Assembly: GCA_003415625.1 (NCBI GenBank)
Contig: PYIU01000011.1
Location: 757,001-821,000, forward strand
DNA from: Aquanectria penicillioides
Taxonomy: Eukaryota; Ascomycota; Sordariomycetes; Hypocreales; Nectriaceae
Direction: 5' to 3'
DNA: 64,000 nucleotides
In this document: piece by piece, positions 11,381-22,288 of the stretch
Position numbering within the stretch: the stretch's first letter is position 1
Layout: every line of letters starts with the position of its first letter
Position numbers and translations under genes: made by a program
The notes under the pieces: generated by a model
Databases searched by the model: none
The model's input: only the letters and a program-made list of their open reading frames with translations
Told to the model about the DNA's origin: nothing

Positions 11381-11711
11381 TAGGGGGGATCTCTAAACCG
11401 ACTTTTCCCCGTGACAGATTCTTAGTTATAGGGGGGCCGTTAAGTTAGAAAAGGGACAGCAATTTAGAAAAAGTCCAATATTTCTAACGCTATATAACTT
11501 ACTGACCACTTTAGGTTACTCTATATCTTTGTGCCCCGATATTTCATTTTATTTTTGTCCACTAAATTTAGTACATAGACTATTATATAAATCAGGCGAA
11601 GCTTGAGGTTACTATTCTTTTTCCAAATTGCTATCCCTTTTCCAACTTAATGGCCCCCCCGTGACTAAGAATCTATGACGGGGGAAAGGTCGGTTTAGAG
11701 ATCCCCCCTTA
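11381..11711. mobile_element. MITE-like non-autonomous DNA transposon with long terminal inverted repeats
   Basis: The two ends are inverted copies of each other over about 93-95 bases (left 11381-11473, right 11617-11711). Both start TA(A)GGGGGGATCTCTAAACC when read inward. Mismatches are few and mostly transitions. The total length is about 331 bp, no reading frame lies inside, and TA occurs at both ends, as expected for a Tc1/mariner-type TA target site. It is therefore probably a deletion derivative or MITE moved by a transposase encoded elsewhere. Confidence 0.85.
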
Positions 11712-12548
11712 GAAGGGACTCTCCGTAGCAAGTTCACGAACGTTGCCGGTGCCATGCATGGACATGTGATAACTCCATCAAAATGCTATGCCAACCGACA
11801 GTAGACCAAACCATTTCAACAACTAGGACCCGTTTGTTTTATCCCCCAACTATTTCTCTCGGGAAGGAGGCTTCCCTAACGATGTAGACTAATTACCGTA
11901 CATACTCCATACCTATCTATCAAAGAGAATCAGGGTCGAGCAAAACCGTAATTGTCTTGAGACTCCGGGAGCGGCAGAAATCAGTGTTGTAAGGAGCGAA
12001 AACGCAACTTCGCTAGGTAGGGTGAGCACTCACAGCCCTCCCGCTAAAAGAAACAGGTCAGCTACATACATGAAGGGTGGACTTATCGAAGTGTCCCTTA
12101 GCCATCCAATAATAATGGTAGACAGAGCTGGCTATGCGATCTACCATTGGACAGGATCTTGCAAACGCCTGAAGTTCCAGCCTGATTATTAACTTATACG
12201 GAGTAGCGAGTCTTTCGGTGTGTTTGCATTTACTGAAGCGTCCTTTTGTTGTCGAATCAGCAACTCAACTGCAGCGCCACAAGTCACTTTCCCCTGCTCA
12301 GCTTTGCACTTTCGGCGAAACCAGGCTGCCATGAAAATTATAAATACCCAAGCCTGCCCAGATGTTTAACTACCAGTGCAAACCACCCAGATTCAACGGA
12401 CACCTTCCCTGACCCTATCAACATGGGACCTTGATCTTCTCCTTGTTTCTACCGGTTCATTTTACAAATAAGATGCACCCAGCCAAGCCATCAGAACAGT
12501 CTTCCGAGAAAATGCAATTATCGCCACAAATATCCTAATACAGCCGAA
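11712..12548. other. Intergenic, promoter side of Clr5-ankyrin gene
   Basis: I see no gene. The stretch lies between the MITE and the start of the Clr5-ankyrin gene and carries scattered CCAAT/TATA-like words without a clear arrangement. Confidence 0.45.
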
Positions 12549-15500
12549 ATGGAGAAAACCAAGCGACGCGCTATTTTAGGGCCTTACCAGGGCGAGATTA
12601 GGCAGTTGTACTATGGAGACAAATGGACCTTGAGAGATATCAGAACCTTTATCCAAGAGAAGTATGGACTTGTTACAACGTATGTTTCAACCAATGCAAC
12701 ATGATTCGTAGTTCTAGCCTAATAAACAGCTATAGAGATAGGCAATACAAGTGGATCTTCAAGAATTCAAACGTGTCAAAAAATATTCCGAAGCAATATT
12801 GGAACGGTATTGTCGCAGAGGTAGAGAAGAGGCAGGGCCATGGCAAAAAGACACAAATTATCTGGGATGGGAGAACTGTCAATCCCCAAACTGTGTCCCG
12901 AGAAATTGCTAGACATAATCCGAGGCTCAGGTCGATGCATTGCGCCCCACGTGAGTCTACTTGGCATACAGTAGTTATTTGAAGCTAATCCTGACCAGGA
13001 GACTTTTGGGATCGGGTCCAGATCCATACTCCTCCACCTTCGCTTCCAAACTCGCCGAGGTCGTCACTCACGCTCGTCGAGTTTGACGAAATGGAATCCG
13101 AAAAAATGGACATAGACGAAGATGCAAAGAGTATCAGTGTACCTTCCGTGTTCATGTCAGAAAACGATTGTGGTTCCCTATCAGTGATTACACGAGAAAT
13201 TTGCTTGTTGGGCATCCCAGCATATGGTCGCCACAACACCTTTTACGCCGGTAAGTGCCCTAGTAGCTTATTCTACATCTTCAAAAAATGCTTACCTGGT
13301 GATAGAATGGGGTCATTTAGCAATGTTTTGCTATGCAAATGGGTCAAACCTTATAGAGTGGTACACTTTGCCCGTGATCCCCTGCCAAAGCCAAGATGCA
13401 ATTCCAAGATCCCCGTACCATACATGGTCATGGGAAGCATTGCTCGCAATATTGGGCTCTGAGGCTTCTCCGGATATAGCTCAAATCCAAATCCGTACTC
13501 CCGGATTTCCAAAGGGCAAAAGTAATCTATCATCGTGTTCGAAACTTGAGTTGCTGAACATGGCAATCAACTTAGTCATCAACTCTAACTTTAGAACTTC
13601 CAGCTTCGACAACTTGATCCTCAAAATCATTGGATGGTTCGCGAAGGATGCCCAACGCGATCTCCTCCAGCATATTTTTACCCCCAAAGTGAGCGAATGA
13701 TAACTTTTGCATGGTGTTACTTGGGGTATATTAATCACTTTGCAAATGAGGACGAAACTCGTATGCCGCCAATCTCAAACATCAGGCTAGCCTTTTCTGC
13801 TATAGAGCAATCAAGTCATCTTGTCCTATCGGAATCCGAGAGAATGGCGTTGATTTTAGTATCTTTGCTGTACAATGATTCTATCCTCATGGAGAAAGTC
13901 TTAGGGGCTTGCAAGGAAAAACAGGCACAATTCGGTATTGCCTCATGTGTGGCATTTTCTTCGCGCGATGCCTGGAAAAACTGGACATGCCTTTCACTCC
14001 TACTCGATCATGGGGCGTCCCCTTTTCTTCTTATCGCCTTCTTCTGTGTTCAAATGCAGCGGGAGAATAGCCCAGTCGCGGTTTCACACTTGAATCAGAT
14101 GATCGATTTCTTATCAACTCGTGGCCCTAGCGAAGGACTTTTCGATCATTTTAACCAGCACATATTTCCTTTTTCGTATGCAGAAGTATGTGCTCTTCAA
14201 TCCCCCGACTTGGCCACTTCGATCTTACCGTTTGTCGTGGACCCGCTCAGTCGCGAGATCTGTGAAACGCTGGCAGGAAATCATTCGGATGGCACGATTG
14301 GCTCACCTCTATCCAAGGAACTTGCATTATTTGGTGCTGTGGAGCTCAATCACCTTTCCATGGTGAAAATCCTTCTACAGTCTGGAGTTAATCCGAACCT
14401 CCCCACATTACGGATGCAAATGCGGTCTACATCTGACCCTTCATATATCATCCCTGAAGCATGGTACTTAGAGAGGAAATACTCTGCGGTACATATAAAA
14501 GATAGGATGAGACTTTTGAGCAAACTACCACTCCGAAAAACCATTGCTGCAGCTTTCGCAAACCGGAGCACGGCAGTCATACACGCTTTATTGGAGGCAA
14601 ATGCAGAACTAGGTCGACAAGATTTGCCAGCCATCGACATTCATGAGCTCACAGATCCTGGCTATTGCTCATTCTTATGCGACCTCGTTCCACTTCTTTC
14701 GAAGCCGAATTTGAGAGACCACACTGCTTCTTACGTCCTTGGTATCTCGATATTGATGGATCGCGAGGACCTCTTGCAACAACAAAGCGATTTAACAATT
14801 GAGTGCGGTCCTTCAAACACAATCAGCATAGGAGATGACGAGCATGCCCCGCTTACATTCGCCCTTTTGTATGGTAGCATTGGTTCGGTCAAATTCATCT
14901 GGTCTTCAGGCGCTACCTTTGTCGATACGGGCCAATTTTCTGGCGTCTGGGAACTGAGCCAAGTCTGTAAGAATGCGTTTTCACAGTCAATGAAGGATTT
15001 GAAAGAGAAACTGGAGTTCTTTATTGAGAAACGTGTACCCCTAGGCAGCAGGGTCTCCTTAATGGCCATGTATCCTAGGGAAACATGTACACCCCTTCAA
15101 TTACTGCTCCGCTCTATTGATGCCAAGAACATCACAACCACAACTCCGGTCGAAATTGTCGACATTCTCATATCTGCTGGAGCAGATGCCAACTCAAGCG
15201 GCTCAGACGAAGCGAATCCACTCCAAATTGCAGCATATAAGGGCGATTTTGACAGCATGAAATACCTCCTTGATCATGGAGCTCGCCTCAATGAATCACC
15301 AAACTCGACCGCCAAACGACCACCTTGTCTTTCCATAGCTTCCGGCAGACCCTTTTTCCTTGGATTCAGAAATCAAAGAAACGTTCGAGTCAAAGCGTGC
15401 CATTCTCATATTCCAACCACTGAGGCCATTAAATACTTGATTCAAAATGGTGCCAATGTCAATCTGAAGGTCTTTGGTTCCCATACTGCACTTGGTGCTG

Positions 15501-16123
15501 CATGTTCCGAAGGGACTCTAGAGTGCATTCGCCTATTGCTCAGATCTGGCGCAGATATTAATCTCAGAAGCCAGCTAACAGCCCCTGAGGGGGGTTCTAT
15601 CAATCTAACACCTCTCGAACTTGCCTGTGGACGAGAGAATGATCCATCAGCACTGCCAATCGTTGAATTTCTGATCATGAATGGTGCTAAAGTGAATACA
15701 CGGCCAATGCCTTTCACTCCGCTCTTCGCAGCATCATCACGGGCCAATTTCCATCTTGTTCTTCTCCTTCTTGAACACGGGGCAGAGGTAGACACCCCTT
15801 GCGCTGGTCCGGATTTTAAGACTGCCGTTGACGCTGCAGTCCGCCGGGGAGCGTTTGATATCGTGAAAATGCTTATGAATGCAAGATCTGACCATGGTTT
15901 CGCCACTACCAGACTCTTACAGACAATTGTAATAGCTTTGGAACGCTGTCATTTTCACATCGCACGTTATCTGGACAATCTGAGGCGATCAGGGTCCTAT
16001 AAAACTGAGTCGATATATTGCTTCCCTGAATTCATGAGGTGGGTAGGGCTGGCGGAGATGGAGCCGAGAGATGCCCGCCCGAGACGCAATAGAGGCACAA
16101 TAATCAAGCATCTTATGAAATAA
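12549..16123 (+). CDS. Clr5-domain ankyrin-repeat protein
   Basis: Five exons (12549-12679, 12730-12950, 12999-13250, 13306-13688, 13751-16123), with phases that all join, give about 1,119 residues. The first two exons encode a Clr5 domain: a tryptophan-centred segment (LRDIRTFIQEKYG) followed, after the splice, by YRDRQYKWIFKN. The long last exon carries ankyrin repeats, recognisable as VDILISAGADAN...NPLQIAAYKGDFDSMKYLLDHGA, IKYLIQNGANVN and IRLLLRSGADIN. Clr5 domains are short fungal DNA-binding-like modules; ankyrin arrays bind proteins. No membrane segment or signal peptide is seen, so a nuclear or cytosolic role is likely. The ankyrins begin weakly about one third into the protein and are clearest after 15100. 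The molecular partner is unknown. Such large Clr5-ankyrin proteins tend to sit in variable chromosome regions. Confidence 0.87.
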
Positions 16124-17064
16124 ATGAAGCTTTCACAGAAGCTCAAGTTCATCGGGAGGTCTCATATATATTATCAATTAATTATCTACATTCTGTTTTT
16201 CTATCATTCTCATTCCGCCCACGTATCAACCTGCCCATGGATCCTTCACTTCATATCATTCAACAACTCGTGATCCCCGGTACCTTACACCTAGGAAATG
16301 AGAGCAACTTGAAGAACAGCAAACTTATTTTGCCATATCCTAGAGCCAATGAAATCATATCAAAGTATTTAAGATGAACACAATGATTCCATTCTATCGT
16401 TATCGTGTGTTGAGAATGTAGCTCTATCGTGTTATGCATCGTTCCTCCGCAGCCTTAGCGCAAGTGCTTGAAGCGTCCCATTCTCGACACATTTTCCCAT
16501 GTTAGCATCGTCTCACAAAATATTTTACACACCATTGTATTGAAAAGTGTTTGTGATTGGGTTACCGCAGAAAACCAAGCTCCGTCCCAGGCTAAATGAA
16601 AACATCGTCTCATTCGGGACAACTTCAACAACTCAAAATCCCACAACAGGAAGCTCATCCAAATCGAAACCAGAAATGTATCACAGCTTATTCCATCCAA
16701 GCTATTTATTAAGATAGGATCTAAGTTATATTAGGATGGAAGGCATCATAAATTCCGAGCAACGCGCTTAAACGAAGATTTAGACACCTGAGTCAGGCAT
16801 AAATTGTTGGTTACCAGAGCCAGTAAGATAAATCAAGTATGCGCGAGATTAATGGCTGAGATACAATTATTGAGCAAATGCCGTACCATGGCGGTGTTGG
16901 TCAACGTAGATGCCATAAATATGACGAGTGCAAAGCTACCTTAGCCGACATAGCAATGGCTTCGGATTCGAAGGTGGCGTCTTTGAAACCAAAGGTAATT
17001 ATTTACATACTTATTTCGACACCAGTTTTCCATGTCTGACATGCTTCAGAAGAGACATACATAC
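16124..17064. other. Convergent intergenic region
   Basis: AT-rich sequence between two 3' ends. I see no frame with family features. Confidence 0.5.
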
Positions 17065-18918
17065 TCAACATGCTGTCCAAGAACCTTCCTTTTCCTCTGA
17101 ACCAACGAAATTAACACTCCGATTACATTGCACCTTCGTTCCAATACCTTGATTCGAGGGCACCGCTTCGTCATGTTTCCATCGCAATCGAGGGAGCTTG
17201 GAGTCTTTCCTCCTGAGTTTCACCGCGCTGCATAGCCCATCAGCACGACCCCCGTGTGTAACCTCCGTCAGATCCAGCGTCAAAGCCGCAATGGTGGTAT
17301 CAGAAATCGTCTTTCTCCTGCTGAGTCGCTGCGCGATAAACACCAAGATGGCCGCCAACGTGAGAGACATGTTCATCCCTAGCCAAATATACAGCTTCTT
17401 TTTGTCAATCGACGCAGAGACAACTTCCTCTGCGGGCCTGAATGTGATCGACTCCCTTGTAGTGCCCAGCTTCTCCGTCAATCCGCTCCACGCAGCGTGG
17501 TATCCCAGAGTCAACATGCCAGAGGTATATTCGTCCAGGTCTTTGCTGATCCAAGGTCGAGTATAGTTCAACAAGGTCGTGTATTTCAGTGTTTCCGACA
17601 TGAATTCCAAAGCCAGTAGAGTGAGCCAATCATCCTCCACCCGATCAACGTCGGGTTGAATGGAGCACGAGGTGTAGCCATCTAATCCACCCTCAGACAA
17701 ACTCATGTTACAATCCTTGCCTACATATCTCCCTGCGGTGATGGTGGCTTCGGCAAATATGTAGCAATGATAGAGTACGTCTTGGGTTCCATTCGAAATG
17801 GGGATTCGAAGTTGGGCTGCCTTGGGAAGATTTTCGAAAGCTGATGAAATTGTGGGACACTCTGTTGTGTTGTCGACAATGGCGCCGTTGCCAAATGGAA
17901 CCCCGTTTCCAATAAGCAGAGTTTCAAGTTTGACGGAAACAAGTTTCTTGCCGATGAAGCGGTTTGGGTTGCTTGGTTTGGCGCTTTGTGCATTCCAAGA
18001 CCCATTCCTGATAATGGCCGTGGTACCATAATCCTCTATACCAAATTGACCGAGGTTCACATCGGTGTTTTCGGTTGATGAGACCATTCCGGTCCTGTTG
18101 TCACTTGATGCATCAATCCAGCGCAAATCAACATCGAAATAAGGCATGGGAATGTTAACTTTGCTCGTGTTTGGGATATCATTTAATGGTTTAAAATACC
18201 TGCGCAGCTGGAGTTGGGTCGTGTTGAAAGCATAGCGAGGGTCTTTTGCTGTAAAGGCGGCGGATGTCAATATCGTCATCACGCGCATGGCGTCGCCTTG
18301 AAGAGCTGCCCAATCAGATGACTCGTCAACAACCCCAATTTTCGAATCAATTGAATCTTTCAGGGGTACCGTTTCGGGAATCCAGGACAGAGATGATGAC
18401 GCAAGAGGTGCCGCAAAGCCCTGGGGCCACAGCAGCAGGATTGTCAACGCCGCCCATAGTGACCATGGCACTGATATTTCTGATCGAATGGTCGGCACGA
18501 TGGGAACCCGCCAGTTTATTAGCCGAGTGATCTCTCCCAGGGTGATGCCTCGTTTCTCGAGCAGAACAAATATGGTTCTCCAGACAAGGAGCGTGGAGCA
18601 GCTGCCGGCGATAAGTCTGATGATGACCAGACCCAGGGAGAGAAGACCGGTGACTTGCACCTGGTAAAGCCGAGAACTGAAGCTCAGCAGAGTTGGGCCG
18701 GATCCGATTTTGAATTTCGAGGCTTCGATCTTAGTAACAACAACTAGCAAGATTATGGATGCGATGATGTGAATCAAGAACGAGTACCATGCCACGAAGA
18801 TGCCTCCGACGCCAGAGTCGTTGTCCAGTGCTTTGCACCTTGCGTGTGCCGAGGACTGAGTTTGGTCTTGAGGGAGAGGTTCATAGATTTCTCCGTCTTT
18901 TTTCTTTGTTTGATCCAT
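17065..18918 (-). CDS. Predicted multispanning membrane protein with large glycosylated ectodomain, family not recognised
   Basis: Single-exon gene for 617 residues. Hydrophobic segments lie at about 40-62, 88-120 (one or two helices) and 150-168. A long hydrophilic stretch (about 170-505) follows, then a final helix at about 509-531 and a basic tail of some 85 residues. The long stretch holds many N-x-S/T sequons (NTT, NRT, NGS, NGT, NMS, NYT) and cysteines, so it probably faces the lumen or outside. The architecture resembles fungal-specific surface proteins of unknown function. I do not recognise a catalytic motif. No intron is needed. Neighbours on both sides are unrelated, so context gives no function. 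Confidence 0.75.
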   Translation of the reverse strand: MDQTKKKDGEIYEPLPQDQTQSSAHARCKALDNDSGVGGIFVAWYSFLIHIIASIILLVVVTKIEASKFKIGSGPTLLSFSSRLYQVQVTGLLSLGLVIIRLIAGSCSTLLVWRTIFVLLEKRGITLGEITRLINWRVPIVPTIRSEISVPWSLWAALTILLLWPQGFAAPLASSSLSWIPETVPLKDSIDSKIGVVDESSDWAALQGDAMRVMTILTSAAFTAKDPRYAFNTTQLQLRRYFKPLNDIPNTSKVNIPMPYFDVDLRWIDASSDNRTGMVSSTENTDVNLGQFGIEDYGTTAIIRNGSWNAQSAKPSNPNRFIGKKLVSVKLETLLIGNGVPFGNGAIVDNTTECPTISSAFENLPKAAQLRIPISNGTQDVLYHCYIFAEATITAGRYVGKDCNMSLSEGGLDGYTSCSIQPDVDRVEDDWLTLLALEFMSETLKYTTLLNYTRPWISKDLDEYTSGMLTLGYHAAWSGLTEKLGTTRESITFRPAEEVVSASIDKKKLYIWLGMNMSLTLAAILVFIAQRLSRRKTISDTTIAALTLDLTEVTHGGRADGLCSAVKLRRKDSKLPRLRWKHDEAVPSNQGIGTKVQCNRSVNFVGSEEKEGSWTAC

Positions 18919-19845
18919 AGCCTAAAATGTTCCGATACGAGCAAGCGTGCTGGGATGTGCGTGCACTTGTAGCCGTTGACCAGCGGCAAGGGAGTTCGTG
19001 TTTCGAGTTATAGACGCAACAGGTAATTTTTGTAGCCTAGACTAGTTGAGTGTCTACCTGATCTCTACGTTCGAAAAGAGGCTTCGCCAAGCCGGGGTTT
19101 ATTAATACCGGTGATTGGAAAGTCAAAATGTCAACCTCAACCACCACGAATGTGCAAACGAGGAGACAGATGATGAAAATTTGAGAAACCTAATCGTTGG
19201 GGTACGGAGATACTTATGAAAAGTTCAATTGCGTTGAAACATACCAAACGCAGCCACACAATACTAGAGATCACCGTGTCAGAGGGACGTCTTGGCATAC
19301 ACCAGTGCGTCTAGCCCCAATAAGTAGGGAAGAGAAGCATCAGAAGGATTCAGACTTGCTGTACAAGTCAGCGCTAATGCAACGTAGGATTCAGCTCTGA
19401 TAGGCATCTTTGGTTGAATTCTGAAGTGATCCAACCATAATTTTTTAGATTTATAACAATCCCGAGCCTGGGGTCAGTCCGATAACCGAGAGTGTGTCTG
19501 AGTGGCCATGTCGTACATCAGCCTAGGGTCGGAATGTTCCTCAAACTTAATTTAGGCTGCTCGATTATTAAACATGGAATATTTAGCTTCTATTAAAACA
19601 TAGTTGTCTCTGCTTGGAGGTCAGATCATCTCCCTCCAGCACCCTAAATCATGCAGTCTTGGCCGACATGGTGGTCTCATGGTTTTTGTTTCCTAATTTA
19701 CAAGTAAAGTATTTTATATATCCTCAGGGCATTATATCGCGCTGACTCCTTACTCATGCACAAGTCATAACAGGTAATTATTTTGCTTCCGTACAAGGCT
19801 TTCCTCCTCCGTAGAACTTTAGGAAATGCACATCAACCCCACCTC
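18919..19845. other. Intergenic region
   Basis: It holds the 5' region of the membrane-protein gene and the 3' region of the glycosyltransferase gene. No supported gene. Confidence 0.5.
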
Positions 19846-21007
19846 TTACATCACAAGGACACCCTTCTGGATATGAGCCGTCTCGTCGACGAGGGGCATG
19901 CACTCGAACATCTTGGCAAAGTCGTTGAGGCACTTGCTGCGGGCTTGCAAGTGGCCTGGCTTTCTGCTGATTCCCTGCGGGGGCTCAAGGTTGACGTATC
20001 GCTCGTCGCCGTTGACCAGCAGCGGTCCTTGGCCGGTCAGCAGGGCCTGGACGTAGTTGAGGGCGATATCCTCGCAGTTCATGCCCTCGTCGACGTAGGT
20101 GCGGATCGCGTCCATCGTGGTCTCGTTCCTCCAGTAGTAGTCCATGAAGCCAATATGGGAGAAGCAGAGGTTGGTAAGAATCATGGAGTAGTTGTTCTCC
20201 TCCTCCTTAGAACAAAAGTTATAGTTGAGGCTGCCGGTGCTGTCGACGGTCGAGCAACGGGCCAAGGCACCGGTGAGACGATGCTGGCCGAATTTCCTCC
20301 AGGCCTGGAAGACGAATTCGAGATCGGTGGGCTTGTAGTACACATCCTCGTCAGTCAACAGAATGGCCTGAGTCTTGAAGTCTGGGTCGGGCCAGAGCTT
20401 CTCGTTGAGGCTGTCGGCTCTGGCCATTCGGAATCGCACGGGGATGCCATGTTGGGATGTGTAGCTATCGGGGAGTTCGGAATTGATGTCACCCCACACG
20501 ACAACGATTTCGTGAAGTGAAGGTATTTTTTCGTTGGTCAAGATAGTAAGGGTGTGGTTGAGCTCCTTCGGTCGTCGGTAAGTCAACATGGCAATTCTAT
20601 ACGTGGACATTTACGTGGTTAGCATTTTGATCCCGAGTTGGCTAAGCAAAGTGGCATCACGGCCCGCCCGCACAATCAGGCAGTCGCAATTGAATTTTTG
20701 CACAATAGACAAGGTGACACAGCAGTTTTACTTACGTGAACTTGTCTTCAGCAAGACCTGAATATTTCTTCAGGGCATCCTCCCAAAGGTCCTGGCGACC
20801 CGTTTCGTTTTTGCTGGCACAGGTAGGATAATGGGATGACCGGCTACCGCCATGGCCGATGGCCAATACTTTTTCTTTGAGCTCTGTCCCTTGGGAGCTG
20901 CCCACAATGAATCCCGTTATCAATGAAAAGGTGACAACCAAGGTGGCGACGCGGCGGAAGAGCGGCGACTTGAGGAAATGGGCCGCCTTTTGCAGGTATG
21001 GATCCAT
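19846..21007 (-). CDS. Glycosyltransferase family 64 (exostosin-like) type II membrane protein
   Basis: Two exons on the minus strand, 21007-20736 and 20596-19846, with a 139-nt GTAAGT...TATAG intron, give 340 residues. Residues 18-36 form a single uncleaved signal anchor after a short basic tail, as in Golgi type II glycosyltransferases. The catalytic part starts IAMLTYRRPKELN and has the acidic metal-binding motif TDEDVYY. Further on it shows GFMDYYWR and the MNCEDIALNYV segment typical of the EXT/EXTL C-terminal (GT64) domain. These enzymes transfer N-acetylhexosamine-type sugars from UDP-sugars in the Golgi. The fungal acceptor is unknown. Very GC-rich third positions in this gene contrast with the poor flanks and also produce a long open frame on the opposite strand, which is not a gene. 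Confidence 0.88.
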
Positions 21008-21045
21008 GGTGCGATGGCCCGACGGACGCGGACAAAGTTTGATGG

Positions 21046-21069
21046 TTTTTTTTTTTTTTTTTTTTTTTT
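21046..21069 (+). repeat. Poly-T tract
   Basis: Twenty-four consecutive T residues just upstream of the GT64 start codon on the opposite strand (poly-A on the sense strand). It could act as a nucleosome-excluding promoter element. Confidence 0.9.
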
Positions 21070-21541
21070 CTATGTCGCTGTCGTCGACAATCTTGTTGTA
21101 TGTTTGGTTCCAGTGGTGGTGATTTTATGAGGGCCGTCCGAAGATGCGGCTGAGCTCAATACGCGTAAATCGTGTTGGTTCTGCACTTTGTCCTGATGGT
21201 GAAGTTGACTTGGCTCGCCGATTGTAGTTTGGTGCCACGTGAGTTATCCACGAGTTCCGAATAGGAATTAGGCCTCCAGGGGCGTAAAAAAATTGATAAA
21301 TTAGAGCGACAATAGACGGTTGAGAAAAGCAATATCGGATCGGCCCCAAGGTCGGAGGATTCGACGCAAGCCGGAGCCCTAAAGCGGTGCTGTCGGCCGG
21401 ACTGGCTGAATAGCTGCTAAATCGACGGATGGTTTGACAGAAGACGGTGGGAAAGACTTGCTGTCGACCCGGTGAGATGCGGGGAATGGGAAGGGGAAGA
21501 AAGAAACCAGGATGGGTACAGAGATAAGACGACAGGAGATA

Positions 21542-21557
21542 GGGGGGGGGGGGGGGG
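21542..21557 (+). repeat. Poly-G tract
   Basis: Sixteen consecutive G residues in the upstream region of the GT64 gene. Such tracts are prone to length error in assembly. Confidence 0.9.
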
Positions 21558-22264
21558 TGAGACGGAGCATCGAGCTAGGGGCAGCTAATCTAGAACGGCC
21601 GCTCGTGTTCTTACTTTCCAGGATGATGTAACTGTGAGACGCCTGTTCCTTTTTCACGGAATACGCGGATCAAGTACGGATCGAAAAGACAGATGAACGA
21701 TGGTCTGGGCACGCTATGTTTTGGTTGTTCTAGAGCTGGCAGCCAGAAATCGAGAAGCTTGCAGCCACGACGATGGCTTCTCCCAGACGGAACAGCAACA
21801 GTCATTCATGATCCACGCTTTCCGACGAAATTATGCCGTGATGCCCGGATCAACAAGCTTGATTACCACCCACAATACGTGATGTTATGGTGCTGCAGTA
21901 CGTATTGCATTGTCTCGTCATATGCTGTTTGTTGGACGGCAGGACGGGACACGCGGCCTGGGCCACAAAGTGGGCGCACAGCAGCCAATGGCCTGCGACG
22001 CCGAACATCAACCCGGCACCGTTGAACCGGGCCTCTTAAATTTGGCGCCCCGAAGGACCTCTTTTCGAACACATCTGACGTGGCCCAGCAGCCAAAAGCA
22101 CCATCATGGCTTGTTCCGAGATTGATCCGAGGTCGTGTCGGATCTCGCTGATCACAAAATTATTGCTCTTGGCTGGCATAGCCACGTTCTCTGGGGCGTC
22201 GCTCTCAATGGGCAGCTTCGCGTTACAGCCTTGGCTGGGGCTGCTGATGATGACTGCGTCGGAA

Positions 22265-22288
22265 GGGCGAGGGCGAGGGCGAGGGCGA
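22265..22288 (+). repeat. Short tandem repeat (GGGCGA)x4
   Basis: Four perfect hexamer copies in non-coding sequence. Confidence 0.9.

Noticed and set aside
19783..20520. Long open frame of 245 codons on the plus strand
   Set aside because: It lies antisense to the GT64 gene and is produced by that gene's strong GC-ending codon use; it has no domain.
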